This document shows, piece by piece, positions 17,905-27,294 of a DNA stretch of 64,000 nucleotides. The DNA is taken from contig ONCE01000003.1 of NCBI GenBank assembly GCA_900316245.1, forward strand, positions 62,001 to 126,000, in the 5' to 3' direction. Source of the DNA: an uncultured Bacteroidales bacterium. Lineage in GTDB: Bacteria; Bacteroidota; Bacteroidia; Bacteroidales; UBA932. Under the pieces are notes generated by a model that was not told the DNA's origin, ran no database searches, and saw nothing but the letters and a program-made list of their open reading frames with translations. How positions within the stretch are numbered: the stretch's first letter is position 1; each line of letters starts with the position of its first letter. The translations under genes were made by a program, and so were the position numbers.

Positions 17905-18261
17905 ATGGAATTTCTAAACAAAATCGAGCTCAAGGGCGTGGTTGGACGCGCCGAAGTGAACAACATCAACGACAGCCAGGTGTGCAACTTTGCCGTGGTC
18001 ACCGAGTACAGCACCATTGACAAGGACCGCAACTCCATCATCGAGACCACCTGGTTCAATGTATCGGCCTGGGCCGGACGTGACTCCATCACCGACCTGT
18101 ACAGCATCCAGAAGGGCGCCTGGGTCCACGTAATAGGACGCCAGCGCGCACGCAAGTACACCGCACAGAACGGCGAAGAGCGCACCACGATGGATGTAGT
18201 GGCCCATACCGTGAAACTCCTCCAGAGGGAAGAGAACCAGATGCAACCCCAAAGAGACTAG
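17905..18261 (+). CDS. ssb: Single-stranded DNA-binding protein, short form
   Basis: The 118-residue protein is an OB-fold SSB (N-terminal NKIELKGVVGRAEVN, TTWFNVSAW and GAWVHVIGRQRARKY). Unlike housekeeping SSBs it ends shortly after the OB fold in QMQPQRD and lacks the acidic DDxPF-like tip that recruits repair and replication proteins. It may therefore be an accessory SSB. It lies only 5 nt before the fimbrial operon gene at 18267, with which it is probably cotranscribed; the reason for this link is not known. Confidence 0.88.
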   Translation: MEFLNKIELKGVVGRAEVNNINDSQVCNFAVVTEYSTIDKDRNSIIETTWFNVSAWAGRDSITDLYSIQKGAWVHVIGRQRARKYTAQNGEERTTMDVVAHTVKLLQREENQMQPQRD

Positions 18262-18266
18262 AACCC

Positions 18267-20231
18267 ATGAACGCAGCATTCCATCGCAGCCTCCTGGCCG
18301 CTTTGCTCCTGGTTCCGGCAGCCTGCGCCCCTACCTCCCATCTGAGACAAATCCGGGAGGGACAGGTGACGGCGCTGCTGTCGCTGAGTGAAGAACGGGA
18401 GCTTCCGACCCTGGACGTGGGGGCACCGGTCCAAAGAGATACCCTGGTGGTGGTAGATCCGGAAGGACGTGAGGTCATCATTATGAAAGCCGTCAAGGAC
18501 GAAAACGGAGAAATGGTAGCCCACGAAACCTTGGACGCCGCCAGGGTCACCGCCAGGTTCCGCAATGTGGCGGAACGTGGCGGCAGCGTTGACCTTCGCT
18601 TCCAGATCCTGGTGCCGGAAAAGATGCAGGACAGCGACTGGCAGCTGCGTTTTTACCCAGACTTGTTTGTCCTGGAGGACAGTATCCGCCTGGAGCCCGT
18701 CCTCATTACCGGCAGCGGATACCGGAAAGCCCAATTGAAAGGTTATGAGCAGTACAGGCGCTTTCTGGAATCCATCGCAGCCGACTCGCTGCACTTCGTA
18801 GACCGGCGGCAGCTGGAGAACTTCCTCCACCGCAACATCCCTTCCATCTACCGGTTCCGGACCGACAGCAGTTTCGTCTCCGACAGCGTGTTCACATCGG
18901 CCTTCGGCGTCACCGAACAGGCGGCCCTGGAACACTATACCAACGAACTGCGCGTGCGGCTCAACCGCCGCAAGGTGGAACGGAAAGGCGAAGTGTTCCG
19001 CCAATATGTCAAAGATCCCATTGTTACGGAGGGGCTGCGTCTGGATTCGGTGATCACGCAAGTAGGAGGAGACATTGTCTACGAGTACGTGCAGACCATC
19101 CGGGTCCGGCCCAAAATGCGAAAAGCATCCGTTGTGCTGGGCGGAGACATTCTCCAGGACGGACAGGTAATCTACAGGGTTCCCGCCAGTGATCCCCTTA
19201 CCTTCTATATCAGTTCCCTGAGTACGCTCACGGACAACCGCATCCGTTACAAGACCAAGGTCATCAGCCGGAGCGTCCAGGCCAACACGGCCTGTTACAT
19301 AGAATTTGAACAGGGCAAGACCGACATCCGGGAGAAACTGGGCAACAATCCGGCCGAAATGGGCCGTATCAAGGAAAACCTGGTGAGCCTGGTGGAAGAC
19401 AAGGTCTTTGACCTGGACTCCATAGTGATCACGGCCTCGTGCTCGCCGGAAGGCAGCTGGGAAACCAACCGGAAACTCTCCGTGCAGCGTTCCCAATCCG
19501 TCTCCAACCATTACCAGAGTTTCCTCAGGCGCCGGGAGGATTCCCTCCGCAGAAGCCGCGGCGTGGTGCTCTCCCTGGACAACAGCTTCAAGGAAAAGGC
19601 CCGCACGCCCATCCGCTTCCTCCCCCACTACGACGCCGAAAACTGGGCCATGCTGGATGCCCTGGTGCAAAAAGACAGCACTTTAAAGCAGGCCGATAAA
19701 GACCGGTACGCAGAATACAGGGCTCTCTCCGACCCCGACGAAAGGGAGCGGAAGCTCCAGGGACTCTCCTGCTACCGCTATCTGCGGGAAAACCTGTATC
19801 CCCGTCTGAGGACCGTCCGCTTCGATTTCCACCTGCACCGGAAGGGTATGGTAAAGGACACGGTCCATACCACCGAAGTGGACAGCACGTATATGTCCGG
19901 CCTGGAGGCCCTGCGGGAAAGGGAATATGAGAAGGCCCTGTCCCTGCTCAAAGATTACAGGGACTACAATACAGCCATCGCCTATGTGTCGCTGGACTAC
20001 AACGCTTCAGCTATGGCCATCCTGGAAGAATTGGAGCCCACGCCCCAGGTGCAGTATATGATGGCCCTGCTGTATGCCCGAAAGGGAGATGACCGGAATG
20101 CCGTCCAGTCCTACCTCAATGCCTGCCACGCAGACCGTTCTTACGTATTCCGAGGCAACCTGGATCCGGAAATCAATGTGCTCATCCAACGCTACGGACT
20201 TAATCAGGAACAAAATGACAACAGTAATTAA
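18267..20231 (+). CDS. Fimbrial-locus lipoprotein with OmpA-like and TPR-like regions
   Basis: The 654-residue protein starts with a lipoprotein signal peptide (C20 in LVPAAC). After a long beta-rich region it carries an OmpA-like segment (about 339-430, with SCSPEGSWETNRKLSVQRSQSV) and C-terminal helical repeats (about 550-645) resembling TPRs (YEKALSLLKDYRDYNTAIAY). Its position before the fimbrillin and anchor genes recalls OmpA-type accessory proteins of Bacteroidales fimbrial loci (P. gingivalis fim/mfa). A role in anchoring or assembling the fimbria at the outer membrane is inferred. It begins 5 nt after ssb; the next gene starts 13 nt after its stop. Confidence 0.7.
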   Translation: MNAAFHRSLLAALLLVPAACAPTSHLRQIREGQVTALLSLSEERELPTLDVGAPVQRDTLVVVDPEGREVIIMKAVKDENGEMVAHETLDAARVTARFRNVAERGGSVDLRFQILVPEKMQDSDWQLRFYPDLFVLEDSIRLEPVLITGSGYRKAQLKGYEQYRRFLESIAADSLHFVDRRQLENFLHRNIPSIYRFRTDSSFVSDSVFTSAFGVTEQAALEHYTNELRVRLNRRKVERKGEVFRQYVKDPIVTEGLRLDSVITQVGGDIVYEYVQTIRVRPKMRKASVVLGGDILQDGQVIYRVPASDPLTFYISSLSTLTDNRIRYKTKVISRSVQANTACYIEFEQGKTDIREKLGNNPAEMGRIKENLVSLVEDKVFDLDSIVITASCSPEGSWETNRKLSVQRSQSVSNHYQSFLRRREDSLRRSRGVVLSLDNSFKEKARTPIRFLPHYDAENWAMLDALVQKDSTLKQADKDRYAEYRALSDPDERERKLQGLSCYRYLRENLYPRLRTVRFDFHLHRKGMVKDTVHTTEVDSTYMSGLEALREREYEKALSLLKDYRDYNTAIAYVSLDYNASAMAILEELEPTPQVQYMMALLYARKGDDRNAVQSYLNACHADRSYVFRGNLDPEINVLIQRYGLNQEQNDNSN

Positions 20232-20244
20232 AAAACAAATCCTT

Positions 20245-21396
20245 ATGAGAAAAATCATCCTTACCTGGCTTGCGGCCGGAGCCCTCCTTTCCTGCCAACA
20301 GACCGCCGTCCCTGAAGAACCGGAGCTCCGGCAAACGGGCACACCCGGCGGAACCCTCCTGGTGAACCTGATTATTCCCGGCGCTCCCGCCACCAAGACT
20401 TTGGGAAGTTCTACGGAAGAAGACCGGGTGAACACCCTGCAAATCTTTGTTTTCAAGGACATCAGCGACTCCAACCCGGCTCTCAATGTCAAGGAAACCG
20501 ACCACTGGGTATCGGACAGAAGTACCACCCTTACCTTGAACACCTACGTGGGCAAAAAGAAGGTGTGGGCCCTGGTCAATGCCCCCCGCCAGTCTTTTGA
20601 CAACGAGGAAGCCCTCATTACGCACTATTCCAGGCTGGAAGAAAACACGCCCACCCATCTGGTGATGGTAGGAAATGTCAATGTGGATGTGGGTGAATAC
20701 AATGCAGCGGCCTCCCTGGGCACCCCCACCCCGGCCGTCATTACCGTCCGCCGCCTGGCCGCCCGCATTTCCATCCGAAACATCCGGCTGGACTTTACCA
20801 ACACCTCGCTGGAAGGATGCCACCTGGACATCAAGGAAGCATACATCCTCAACGCCGTCAATACCGTAAGCCTGGCCGGAAGGGCCCGAACCCAATCCGA
20901 ACTGGGGGCCTCCAGTTCCTGCTGGTACAACCTGGAAGCCTGGAACGAAGGCATCCCGGCCGCCGCCAAAAACCTCCTTGGAGAACGCGGAAATCTGAAC
21001 CTTTCCATCGGCCCCACTACCGGGGCGCAAGACCTCAACCGCTTCTTCTACGTGTACCCCAACGTCTCCACGGCGGCCAACGACAATACCGACGCTTCCC
21101 CTTCGGCCCGTCTTACGCGCCTGATCCTGCACGGATACATCCGCGGAGCGGCCGGGCGCGGCGCGGGAGATGATGTCGCCCACGCCGAGGAGTCCTACTA
21201 CTGCTTTGACATCCCCAAATCGGCCGATGTGGCCTCCATCGAGGGCAACCACACCTACGACATCGAGAGCATCACCATTACCATGGCCGGCGGGACTTCC
21301 GACCAGCCCGACAAACGTCCCAAGTTTGGAAAGGTAAGCGCCAGCGTAGCCGTGGGCATATGGGGAGGCCATACCACACTCACTTACGAACTATAG
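20245..21396 (+). CDS. Mfa1/FimA-like fimbrillin lipoprotein (structural subunit)
   Basis: The 383-residue protein has a lipoprotein signal (LTWLAAGALLSCQ), as in Bacteroidales type V pilins, which are exported as lipoproteins and then cut by Rgp-like proteases before polymerising. The N-terminal domain shows the fimbrillin pattern VNTLQIFVFK ... VWALVN, and the C-terminal half has a P_gingi_FimA/Mfa-like beta-sandwich character ending in WGGHTTLTYEL. The frame opens upstream at 20074 inside the previous gene; the ATG at 20245 is chosen because it starts the signal peptide. It is followed 2 nt later by the anchor gene. Confidence 0.78.
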   Translation: MRKIILTWLAAGALLSCQQTAVPEEPELRQTGTPGGTLLVNLIIPGAPATKTLGSSTEEDRVNTLQIFVFKDISDSNPALNVKETDHWVSDRSTTLTLNTYVGKKKVWALVNAPRQSFDNEEALITHYSRLEENTPTHLVMVGNVNVDVGEYNAAASLGTPTPAVITVRRLAARISIRNIRLDFTNTSLEGCHLDIKEAYILNAVNTVSLAGRARTQSELGASSSCWYNLEAWNEGIPAAAKNLLGERGNLNLSIGPTTGAQDLNRFFYVYPNVSTAANDNTDASPSARLTRLILHGYIRGAAGRGAGDDVAHAEESYYCFDIPKSADVASIEGNHTYDIESITITMAGGTSDQPDKRPKFGKVSASVAVGIWGGHTTLTYEL

Positions 21397-21398
21397 CT

Positions 21399-22241
21399 AT
21401 GAAACGCCTCATCACACTGCTGGGGGCCGGGTGCCTCCTGCTTTCCTGCCACAACCTTGTGCTGGAAAACCGCGAAGTCTGTCCCAGTCTGCTGCTTTTC
21501 GACATTGAAAACGCCGCCGCATTTGATGGGGTGAACCACGTCCATATTGCAGCCTACTCGGAGCCGGAAACGCTTTTTCTGGAGGCCGACACCACCATGG
21601 TCACCGACATTCAGGACCAGTCCTTCTATATGAAGGTCCGGAAGTCGGACGCCGTGATGGGATATGGGGTAATGGGCTACGAAGGGGCCCGCAAGGAAGG
21701 CGACTTCTGCTGGGTGGTGGACAAGGGCGAAGACTATGTACCCCTTTTCCGTTTCGCCTACGACAAGATCCCGGCCCGGGAGGAGTCCGTGCTGATTCCA
21801 GTGGAATTTGTAAAGGATTTCACGCGGGTTACCCTTCGTTTTACCAACTATGACATCTTTGAAAACGCCTACGGACGCCTTCCCTTCCATCTGCGCATTT
21901 CGGGAAATACGGTAGGCATCGATGTCACTACCGGAATCCCCGTCAAAGGGGAATTCCTCTTTGAACCCGAGGAAGAGGCGGAGGGGGTCTTCCATTTTAC
22001 CGTACCCCGCCAGGCCGACCATTCCCTCACGATGGAACTGTACGGCATCCCGGAATTGGGCCAGGAAGAAGGGTTGACAGACTCATTCAACCTTTGGACC
22101 CTTTTCCGGCAACAGGAGAACTTCTCCTGGGAGGCCAAGAACCTCTCCGATATTTATCTGGAATTCGACTACACACAGGTCAAGTTCCACATTACGGTGG
22201 ATGCCTGGGAAAAGGGAGGCCACCTGCTGTTTGACGTTTAA
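21399..22241 (+). CDS. FimB/Mfa2-like fimbrial anchor lipoprotein
   Basis: The 280-residue lipoprotein (signal LITLLGAGCLLLSC, mature N-terminus CHNLVLENREVCPSLLLF) has the second cysteine shortly after the lipidated one and the beta-rich build of FimB/Mfa2 anchors, which cap the fimbria base and fix it in the outer membrane. The frame is open to 21360, but the ATG at 21399 directly precedes the signal peptide. It lies between the fimbrillin and DUF4906 genes, spaced by 2 and 12 nt, in a clear operon. Confidence 0.75.
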   Translation: MKRLITLLGAGCLLLSCHNLVLENREVCPSLLLFDIENAAAFDGVNHVHIAAYSEPETLFLEADTTMVTDIQDQSFYMKVRKSDAVMGYGVMGYEGARKEGDFCWVVDKGEDYVPLFRFAYDKIPAREESVLIPVEFVKDFTRVTLRFTNYDIFENAYGRLPFHLRISGNTVGIDVTTGIPVKGEFLFEPEEEAEGVFHFTVPRQADHSLTMELYGIPELGQEEGLTDSFNLWTLFRQQENFSWEAKNLSDIYLEFDYTQVKFHITVDAWEKGGHLLFDV

Positions 22242-22253
22242 ACGCTTTGACCA

Positions 22254-25200
22254 ATGAGACGCTCCATCCATTCCCTGATTTTTCTGACCGGCCTCCTGGC
22301 CCTCTCCTGCAGCGAGGAAATCGCCCGCGATGATTCCCTGAATCCGGCCCGGGAAGACTGCGTGGTGCAGTTTACCGTGGAAAGGAAGGCCCAGACCAAG
22401 AGCATCCTTCCGGGCGACATTGAAAACCGGCTGGACAATGCTTTTGTGCTGGTGACCAGCCAGGACGGCTATTCCCGTTACCAGTATTTTGACTTTACGC
22501 AGAACCCCGACAGCAAATCCGTTGAATGGCGGATGCCGGCCGGAATGGACTACACCCTCTACGCCGTGGGAAATATGGGCAATATCCTAAGCAATATTCC
22601 ACGAACGGAAGAAGGGTTCAATATGGCCGATTTCCGCTATGAGGTACCACCCTACGCGCAAATGACCGCCATGCCCATGGCGGTCTGCCGCCCCCTGAGC
22701 GCCCAGCAGCTGACCGAAGGGTCGCACGCAGTCATTCCCATCTCGCTGGAACGCCTGATGGCCCAGGTTGTCATCCGCATCGACAAAAGGGGCATTACCG
22801 ACGGGGATGCGGCGCAGGTGCTGCAGTCGGCCTCCCTGCACCTGAGGCAGGTAGCGAGGGGCCTTTATCCCTTCCGTTCCGGCGGCTCCAGGGCCCTGAC
22901 GGACAACGACGTCTTTACCGGGAATACCGATTACCACGAATTCTCCCTGGCCGAATCCTGGAACCTGGATTCGGGAGAAATCACGCTCTACGTCCCGGAG
23001 AACTGCCAGGGGCAGCTGCTCCCCGGCAGCGCTGCGCAGACCGACAAATCGGCCCGCAACGCTACCATCGAGGCCCTTCCCCAGAAAGGACGCCTCACCT
23101 ATATAGAATACGCATCCTCCAAGAACGGACAGGCCGACGGCGTGTCGGGCAGCCTGGTGTATCGGGGCTATCTGGGCTCCAACGAGACCAACGATTTCTC
23201 CATCGAGCGCAACCGCCGTTACACCGCAACCTTGGGCCTAACCTGGGACGGTTTCACCTGGAAGGCCGATGGCTGGCGCATAGCCCGGGGAGCCGACTGG
23301 AACGACGGCCGGAGACTGGCATTCCTGGATGCCAACGGCAACGCCATCCACTACCTGAAGATCCACAAGAAAGGCAGCGGAGAGGCCTACGCCTACTTTG
23401 ACATTGCCCCCGGCAGCGGTACAGCAGGCCGAAAAGACGTAGCTTCTTACCCGTACGGCTGGTATCTCACCGGCAACAACGCCACCCTCTCGGGGCACGA
23501 CGGAAGCGCTGACCGTTACACCGTAGCCGAAGGGGTCACGGTCCAGTGCCTGGGTACGGCCATCGTTAGCGGCAAAGCGGTAACCCGGCTCCGGTTCGAA
23601 GCCTCTGCCGCCGCCCTTGTTACCACCGAGAATGCGGCTCTGCGGCATCAATTTGGCCTGCATACGATGGACGGAGCCCTGCACAGCGATGGGCTGGAAC
23701 TGGACATTGAGGAACTCCCCTTCCAGTTCAACTGGCTGGACAACGGCATTCCCAACCACATAGCCCAGAGAGGTATCCTCCGCTGCGTGGATCCCTATAC
23801 CGGAAATCTCGCGCCGGATGGGGTGTTCCATATCAAGGACGGCTACGGTTCCAAGATCCGCCTCGCCAACAACGGGGACGGAACCGCCACGGTCTCGCTG
23901 GTAGACGATTTCTCTCTGCTGGCAGATGCCGTATACATTACCGATGCAGATGGCGACAGGCGCTGCAATGTGCCGCTGGAAGGCCGTGTGCCCTGGTTTG
24001 AGTGCTCCCCGCTCTCCCCTGCCACCAATTACGTAGACGCCCAGTCTGCGATGCGCTTCACCTACTGTGCCTCAGACTCCAACGGGGGCAAATCTACAGA
24101 CGTGCTCAAGGTGTCGCCCTCGCAAGGAGCCGGGTATTACCTCTATCAGCCCCTGGTGGAAGAGCTGCTGGCGCCCGTCTTCTCCAGCGAGCAGGCCCGG
24201 CTGGGACACGACCGTTTCCTTGCAGACGACGGATCCTATACGCTCTACACCCATATCCATACCTATCGGGGAATCTCGGCCCTGCTGGTACCCTATCAGA
24301 AGACCTTTACGGCCGACAAGGCCCGGGTATCGATGAACGGTCATCCGGACCGCGGAACCGTGGAAGCCTATTTCCAGGCCTACAATCCCTGGTACTGGAT
24401 TACTACGGTGGCCCAGGGAGCGGTGATGAACGATTATACGCTGTACCACGAGCCCAAGGGCTGGTTTGTCCAGGCCGAGGTGGGCTGGGAAGCTACGCCT
24501 TCGCACGGCCCGGTGGAACCGGCCAGCGCCACTTACTCCGCCACCATAGGAAACGCCGTGGTGTCCAGCCTGCGCAACCTCAAGTTCAACGCCTCCTTCC
24601 AGGACGGCGGCGGCTACCTGGGCAGCAAAGTATGCACCAGCAACGACGGCCCGTACAATGTAAGCCACGACTATGATTCCCGGACTACCTACCAGCTCTG
24701 CGTACGGCTCACGGATCCCGTCAACTACGACTGGAGAACCATAGGAAACTATCTCTACTACGACCAGGGGCATTATTTCTCCGGAATGGTCTGGACCCAT
24801 CCCCAGGCAACGGACGCAGCCAAAAAGGGCGTGGTGGACGAATGCTTCCGCGATGCCGGAAATGAGATTGCCCTGAGCGCCTGGTGCCAGAGTGAGGCCA
24901 GCGCCTGGGAGCAGGCCCCGGCGGGCGTAAGTGCTTCCAATCCTACGGCCATTCCGGGGTTGTCCTTCTCGGTCAAGTCCCATTCCACCAGCCCCAACTG
25001 GACCCTCAACTATTCCATGGCCGGGCTCAAAGAAGGCGACATCATTTCCCACAACGCCGGAAAAATTGACGTGGTGCTGCAAATTGTGAACCCTTACAAC
25101 GAGTCCAGTCCGGCACTGGACAAAAAGGTGGCAGAAGCCTATGTCAAGTTGCACCTGTTCATCTGGTCGGCGGCTTATGGCCCCACCGTCTACTCCCAGC

Positions 25201-25781
25201 CCTACAGCCCCGGCAAATCGCACGGATGGGCCTACGGAGCCTACCCTTTCGCCTATACGGAAGGAAAGACCATTCACGGGCTGGAGAATGCCGGCTATGG
25301 CCAATTCTTTGCCAAGAGTCTGCTCAAGGCAGCCAACGAGACCAACACCACCATCAGCACCACCGAACTGGTGCAATCCACCCAGGGAGCCTCCACAGGC
25401 ACCATTTCCCGGTCCATCAACAACCGGACGGGAATGGCCACCTGGCGCTTCCGCAACGACGACGCCTTCTCGGACTCCCAGACGGAAGCCCAGCGAAAGG
25501 CGGCCCTGATGCGCGCCTTATCCCACGAGAATGCCCACGGATGGTCGTTTAACTTCAAGAGCGCCAGCGGGAACGATGGATTGAATGCCCAGCTGGGCAG
25601 CGGCACCTACTACCGGCCGGATGAGACCACCCTGTACTATGACCCTTCGGGAAACGAAAACCGCTACACTTACGTTCCGGGCGGGCACGTCACTACTACC
25701 GACAAGCTCTTTGTCATCCACATAGGAAACTCCGAACTCAGATACCCTTATTACTTTGATACGGCGAACGGCTTCCAATAG
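22254..25781 (+). CDS. Large DUF4906-type fimbrial lipoprotein, probable tip or minor subunit
   Basis: The 1,175-residue lipoprotein (signal FLTGLLALSC) begins with a fimbrillin-like N-terminal part (about 35-330: VVQFTVERKAQTKS, YTLYAVGNMGNI). A region with the DUF4906-like pattern WRIARGADWNDGRRLAFLD follows (about 345), and then a long C-terminal part rich in Tyr, Trp and Gly. The position as last and largest gene of the fimbrial operon fits a tip adhesin, as for the minor subunits of the P. gingivalis Mfa fimbria. The ligand is unknown. Its stop is 1 nt from the stop of the convergent gene. Confidence 0.7.
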   Translation: MRRSIHSLIFLTGLLALSCSEEIARDDSLNPAREDCVVQFTVERKAQTKSILPGDIENRLDNAFVLVTSQDGYSRYQYFDFTQNPDSKSVEWRMPAGMDYTLYAVGNMGNILSNIPRTEEGFNMADFRYEVPPYAQMTAMPMAVCRPLSAQQLTEGSHAVIPISLERLMAQVVIRIDKRGITDGDAAQVLQSASLHLRQVARGLYPFRSGGSRALTDNDVFTGNTDYHEFSLAESWNLDSGEITLYVPENCQGQLLPGSAAQTDKSARNATIEALPQKGRLTYIEYASSKNGQADGVSGSLVYRGYLGSNETNDFSIERNRRYTATLGLTWDGFTWKADGWRIARGADWNDGRRLAFLDANGNAIHYLKIHKKGSGEAYAYFDIAPGSGTAGRKDVASYPYGWYLTGNNATLSGHDGSADRYTVAEGVTVQCLGTAIVSGKAVTRLRFEASAAALVTTENAALRHQFGLHTMDGALHSDGLELDIEELPFQFNWLDNGIPNHIAQRGILRCVDPYTGNLAPDGVFHIKDGYGSKIRLANNGDGTATVSLVDDFSLLADAVYITDADGDRRCNVPLEGRVPWFECSPLSPATNYVDAQSAMRFTYCASDSNGGKSTDVLKVSPSQGAGYYLYQPLVEELLAPVFSSEQARLGHDRFLADDGSYTLYTHIHTYRGISALLVPYQKTFTADKARVSMNGHPDRGTVEAYFQAYNPWYWITTVAQGAVMNDYTLYHEPKGWFVQAEVGWEATPSHGPVEPASATYSATIGNAVVSSLRNLKFNASFQDGGGYLGSKVCTSNDGPYNVSHDYDSRTTYQLCVRLTDPVNYDWRTIGNYLYYDQGHYFSGMVWTHPQATDAAKKGVVDECFRDAGNEIALSAWCQSEASAWEQAPAGVSASNPTAIPGLSFSVKSHSTSPNWTLNYSMAGLKEGDIISHNAGKIDVVLQIVNPYNESSPALDKKVAEAYVKLHLFIWSAAYGPTVYSQPYSPGKSHGWAYGAYPFAYTEGKTIHGLENAGYGQFFAKSLLKAANETNTTISTTELVQSTQGASTGTISRSINNRTGMATWRFRNDDAFSDSQTEAQRKAALMRALSHENAHGWSFNFKSASGNDGLNAQLGSGTYYRPDETTLYYDPSGNENRYTYVPGGHVTTTDKLFVIHIGNSELRYPYYFDTANGFQ

Positions 25782-25782
25782 A

Positions 25783-26760
25783 TTACCGGGGCTCTCCCGC
25801 ATCGGAATAATACAGCCAGAAGTACTTGTCTCCCCTGGCCTTTACGCAGATACTGGCCACATAGGTGGGGGCACCCAGTTCGGCCACCCAGATTTCCCGC
25901 CCTTCGAAGGCGCTGATGTCTTCCGAGATGTCCCTCACGTTGGGCCAGTTGGCATACTCGCCGGGCTGAATGATGCCCAGGGCCACCAGGCCGCGGGTTC
26001 TGTCTCTCCAAAAGTCCCATTCGCTTTCAAAGGCTGTAATGGTGCGGAAGGAGGTGTTCTCCGGCTCCAGGCCCTCGAAGCGCAGGAGAGCGCCTTCCGT
26101 AGGATCTATCACGAAGGTTTGCTTCTCCTCGTCATAGATGTTGGGCTTCATATACTGGTGCCAGGTGAAATCCGTAGTTTTTGGGCGTGTAGGATCACTC
26201 CAGCCGTTATCGTCTTCGTGGACAAGGTCTGCCTCCTGGGCAAAGATCTTGGGCCGGGAAGAACTGGAGCGGGTGATCACAAGCGGATTTCCGCCGTAAG
26301 TGAAGCGGATGCCCGTTACATCCACGCACTCCGTTCCCGCAACCCCGAAGGTCTTTTCACAGCCGGCTGCGCCCTCTCCGTTCCAAAGGCGGACGGTGGC
26401 CCAACCATCCCCTTTATAGATAAGGTGGAACCGGCGGTTGTTACCCTGGGCCGCTCGCTCTACGGCTATAATTTGGGCGTTGGAGGACTCTATGTTTACG
26501 TCGGAGGTGGTTTCCAGCACTACGGGACTGTTGTAGGCCGTGACATAGAGCGTCCGGACGGACTCTTCCCCATTGTCCGTTATCCAATTGCCGGAAGCAT
26601 CCTGCCGCACTTGCCAATGGAAGGTTTTGGAGGAGCGGACTTCGGTTAGTTCGGCCTCGAAAGGCATACCGGGAAGATCCAGCGGTTTGGGATGGTCCTT
26701 TCCGCAGGAAACAAGGGCCAGGACGGCCCCAAAAGCAATAAAAGTGAACCAGTTTCTCAT
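25783..26760 (-). CDS. Lipoprotein of unknown function
   Basis: From the ATG at 26760 the protein has 325 residues with a lipoprotein signal (FIAFGAVLALVSCGK). The mature part looks like beta-sandwich segments: an Ig-like N-terminal half (about 25-150, with FHLIYKGDGWATVRLW) and a C-terminal half rich in Trp, Tyr and acidic residues. No enzyme motif is visible. The frame is open to 26853, but those residues precede the signal peptide and are rejected. It is convergent to the fimbrial operon and divergent from the small lipoprotein at 26884; a link to the fimbriae is possible but unproven. Confidence 0.65.
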   Translation of the reverse strand: MRNWFTFIAFGAVLALVSCGKDHPKPLDLPGMPFEAELTEVRSSKTFHWQVRQDASGNWITDNGEESVRTLYVTAYNSPVVLETTSDVNIESSNAQIIAVERAAQGNNRRFHLIYKGDGWATVRLWNGEGAAGCEKTFGVAGTECVDVTGIRFTYGGNPLVITRSSSSRPKIFAQEADLVHEDDNGWSDPTRPKTTDFTWHQYMKPNIYDEEKQTFVIDPTEGALLRFEGLEPENTSFRTITAFESEWDFWRDRTRGLVALGIIQPGEYANWPNVRDISEDISAFEGREIWVAELGAPTYVASICVKARGDKYFWLYYSDAGEPR

Positions 26761-26820
26761 AATACCGTTTTTTTGAACGTAAGTTAGGGAAACTTCAGGG
26801 AACAGGCGGTCCCGAACATC

Positions 26821-26840
26821 GCGAAAAATCGCATTTTCGC
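26821..26840. other. Small palindrome in the divergent lipoprotein intergenic region
   Basis: GCGAAAA and TTTTCGC are separated by 6 nt between two divergent lipoprotein genes. It may be an operator; no good TAnnTTTG box was found for either gene. Confidence 0.35.
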
Positions 26841-26883
26841 AAAATTGGTACAAGTTAAAATATTAATTATAAACAACTAAGGC

Positions 26884-27294
26884 ATGAATAAATTTGTCAA
26901 AAAAAGTTTGTCGGCCCTCCTTATGGGCCTGCTGGTATTGGGTGGAATCTCCTGCGAGAATCCCTACACCTTTGACATCAACGACTACACCCTCACCATT
27001 ACCGTCGAGGACGGCACCCTGGAAGAAGAGGGCAAAATCACCTATCCCCAACTGGCCGTGCTGATAGAAGGTCCCGGGGCCGACCTCTGGAACATCACCG
27101 TCCAGAGTGAAAGCGGAGAAAACCTGACGTTCCTGGCCCGGACGGGTATGACGGAGTACGTGGATTTGGAATTGAAGGCCTTCGAGGAAGGGAAAACCAC
27201 CCAGAACCTGACGGTGACGGCGCGGGAATCGGCGCACCAGGTATTCCTGGCGCAGGAAACGCTTGTGGCGCAGGTTAACCTACTCGTCCGGTAA
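26884..27294 (+). CDS. Small lipoprotein of unknown function
   Basis: The 136-residue protein has a lipoprotein signal (MGLLVLGGISCEN). The mature part of about 110 residues is predicted beta-rich (DYTLTITVEDGTL, NLTVTARESAHQVFLAQ). No family is recognised. It is divergent from the 325-residue lipoprotein and overlaps the 3' end of the NlpC/P60 gene by 15 bp in convergent orientation. It may be a surface or periplasmic component linked to the neighbouring fimbrial locus, but that is only positional inference. Confidence 0.6.
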   Translation: MNKFVKKSLSALLMGLLVLGGISCENPYTFDINDYTLTITVEDGTLEEEGKITYPQLAVLIEGPGADLWNITVQSESGENLTFLARTGMTEYVDLELKAFEEGKTTQNLTVTARESAHQVFLAQETLVAQVNLLVR

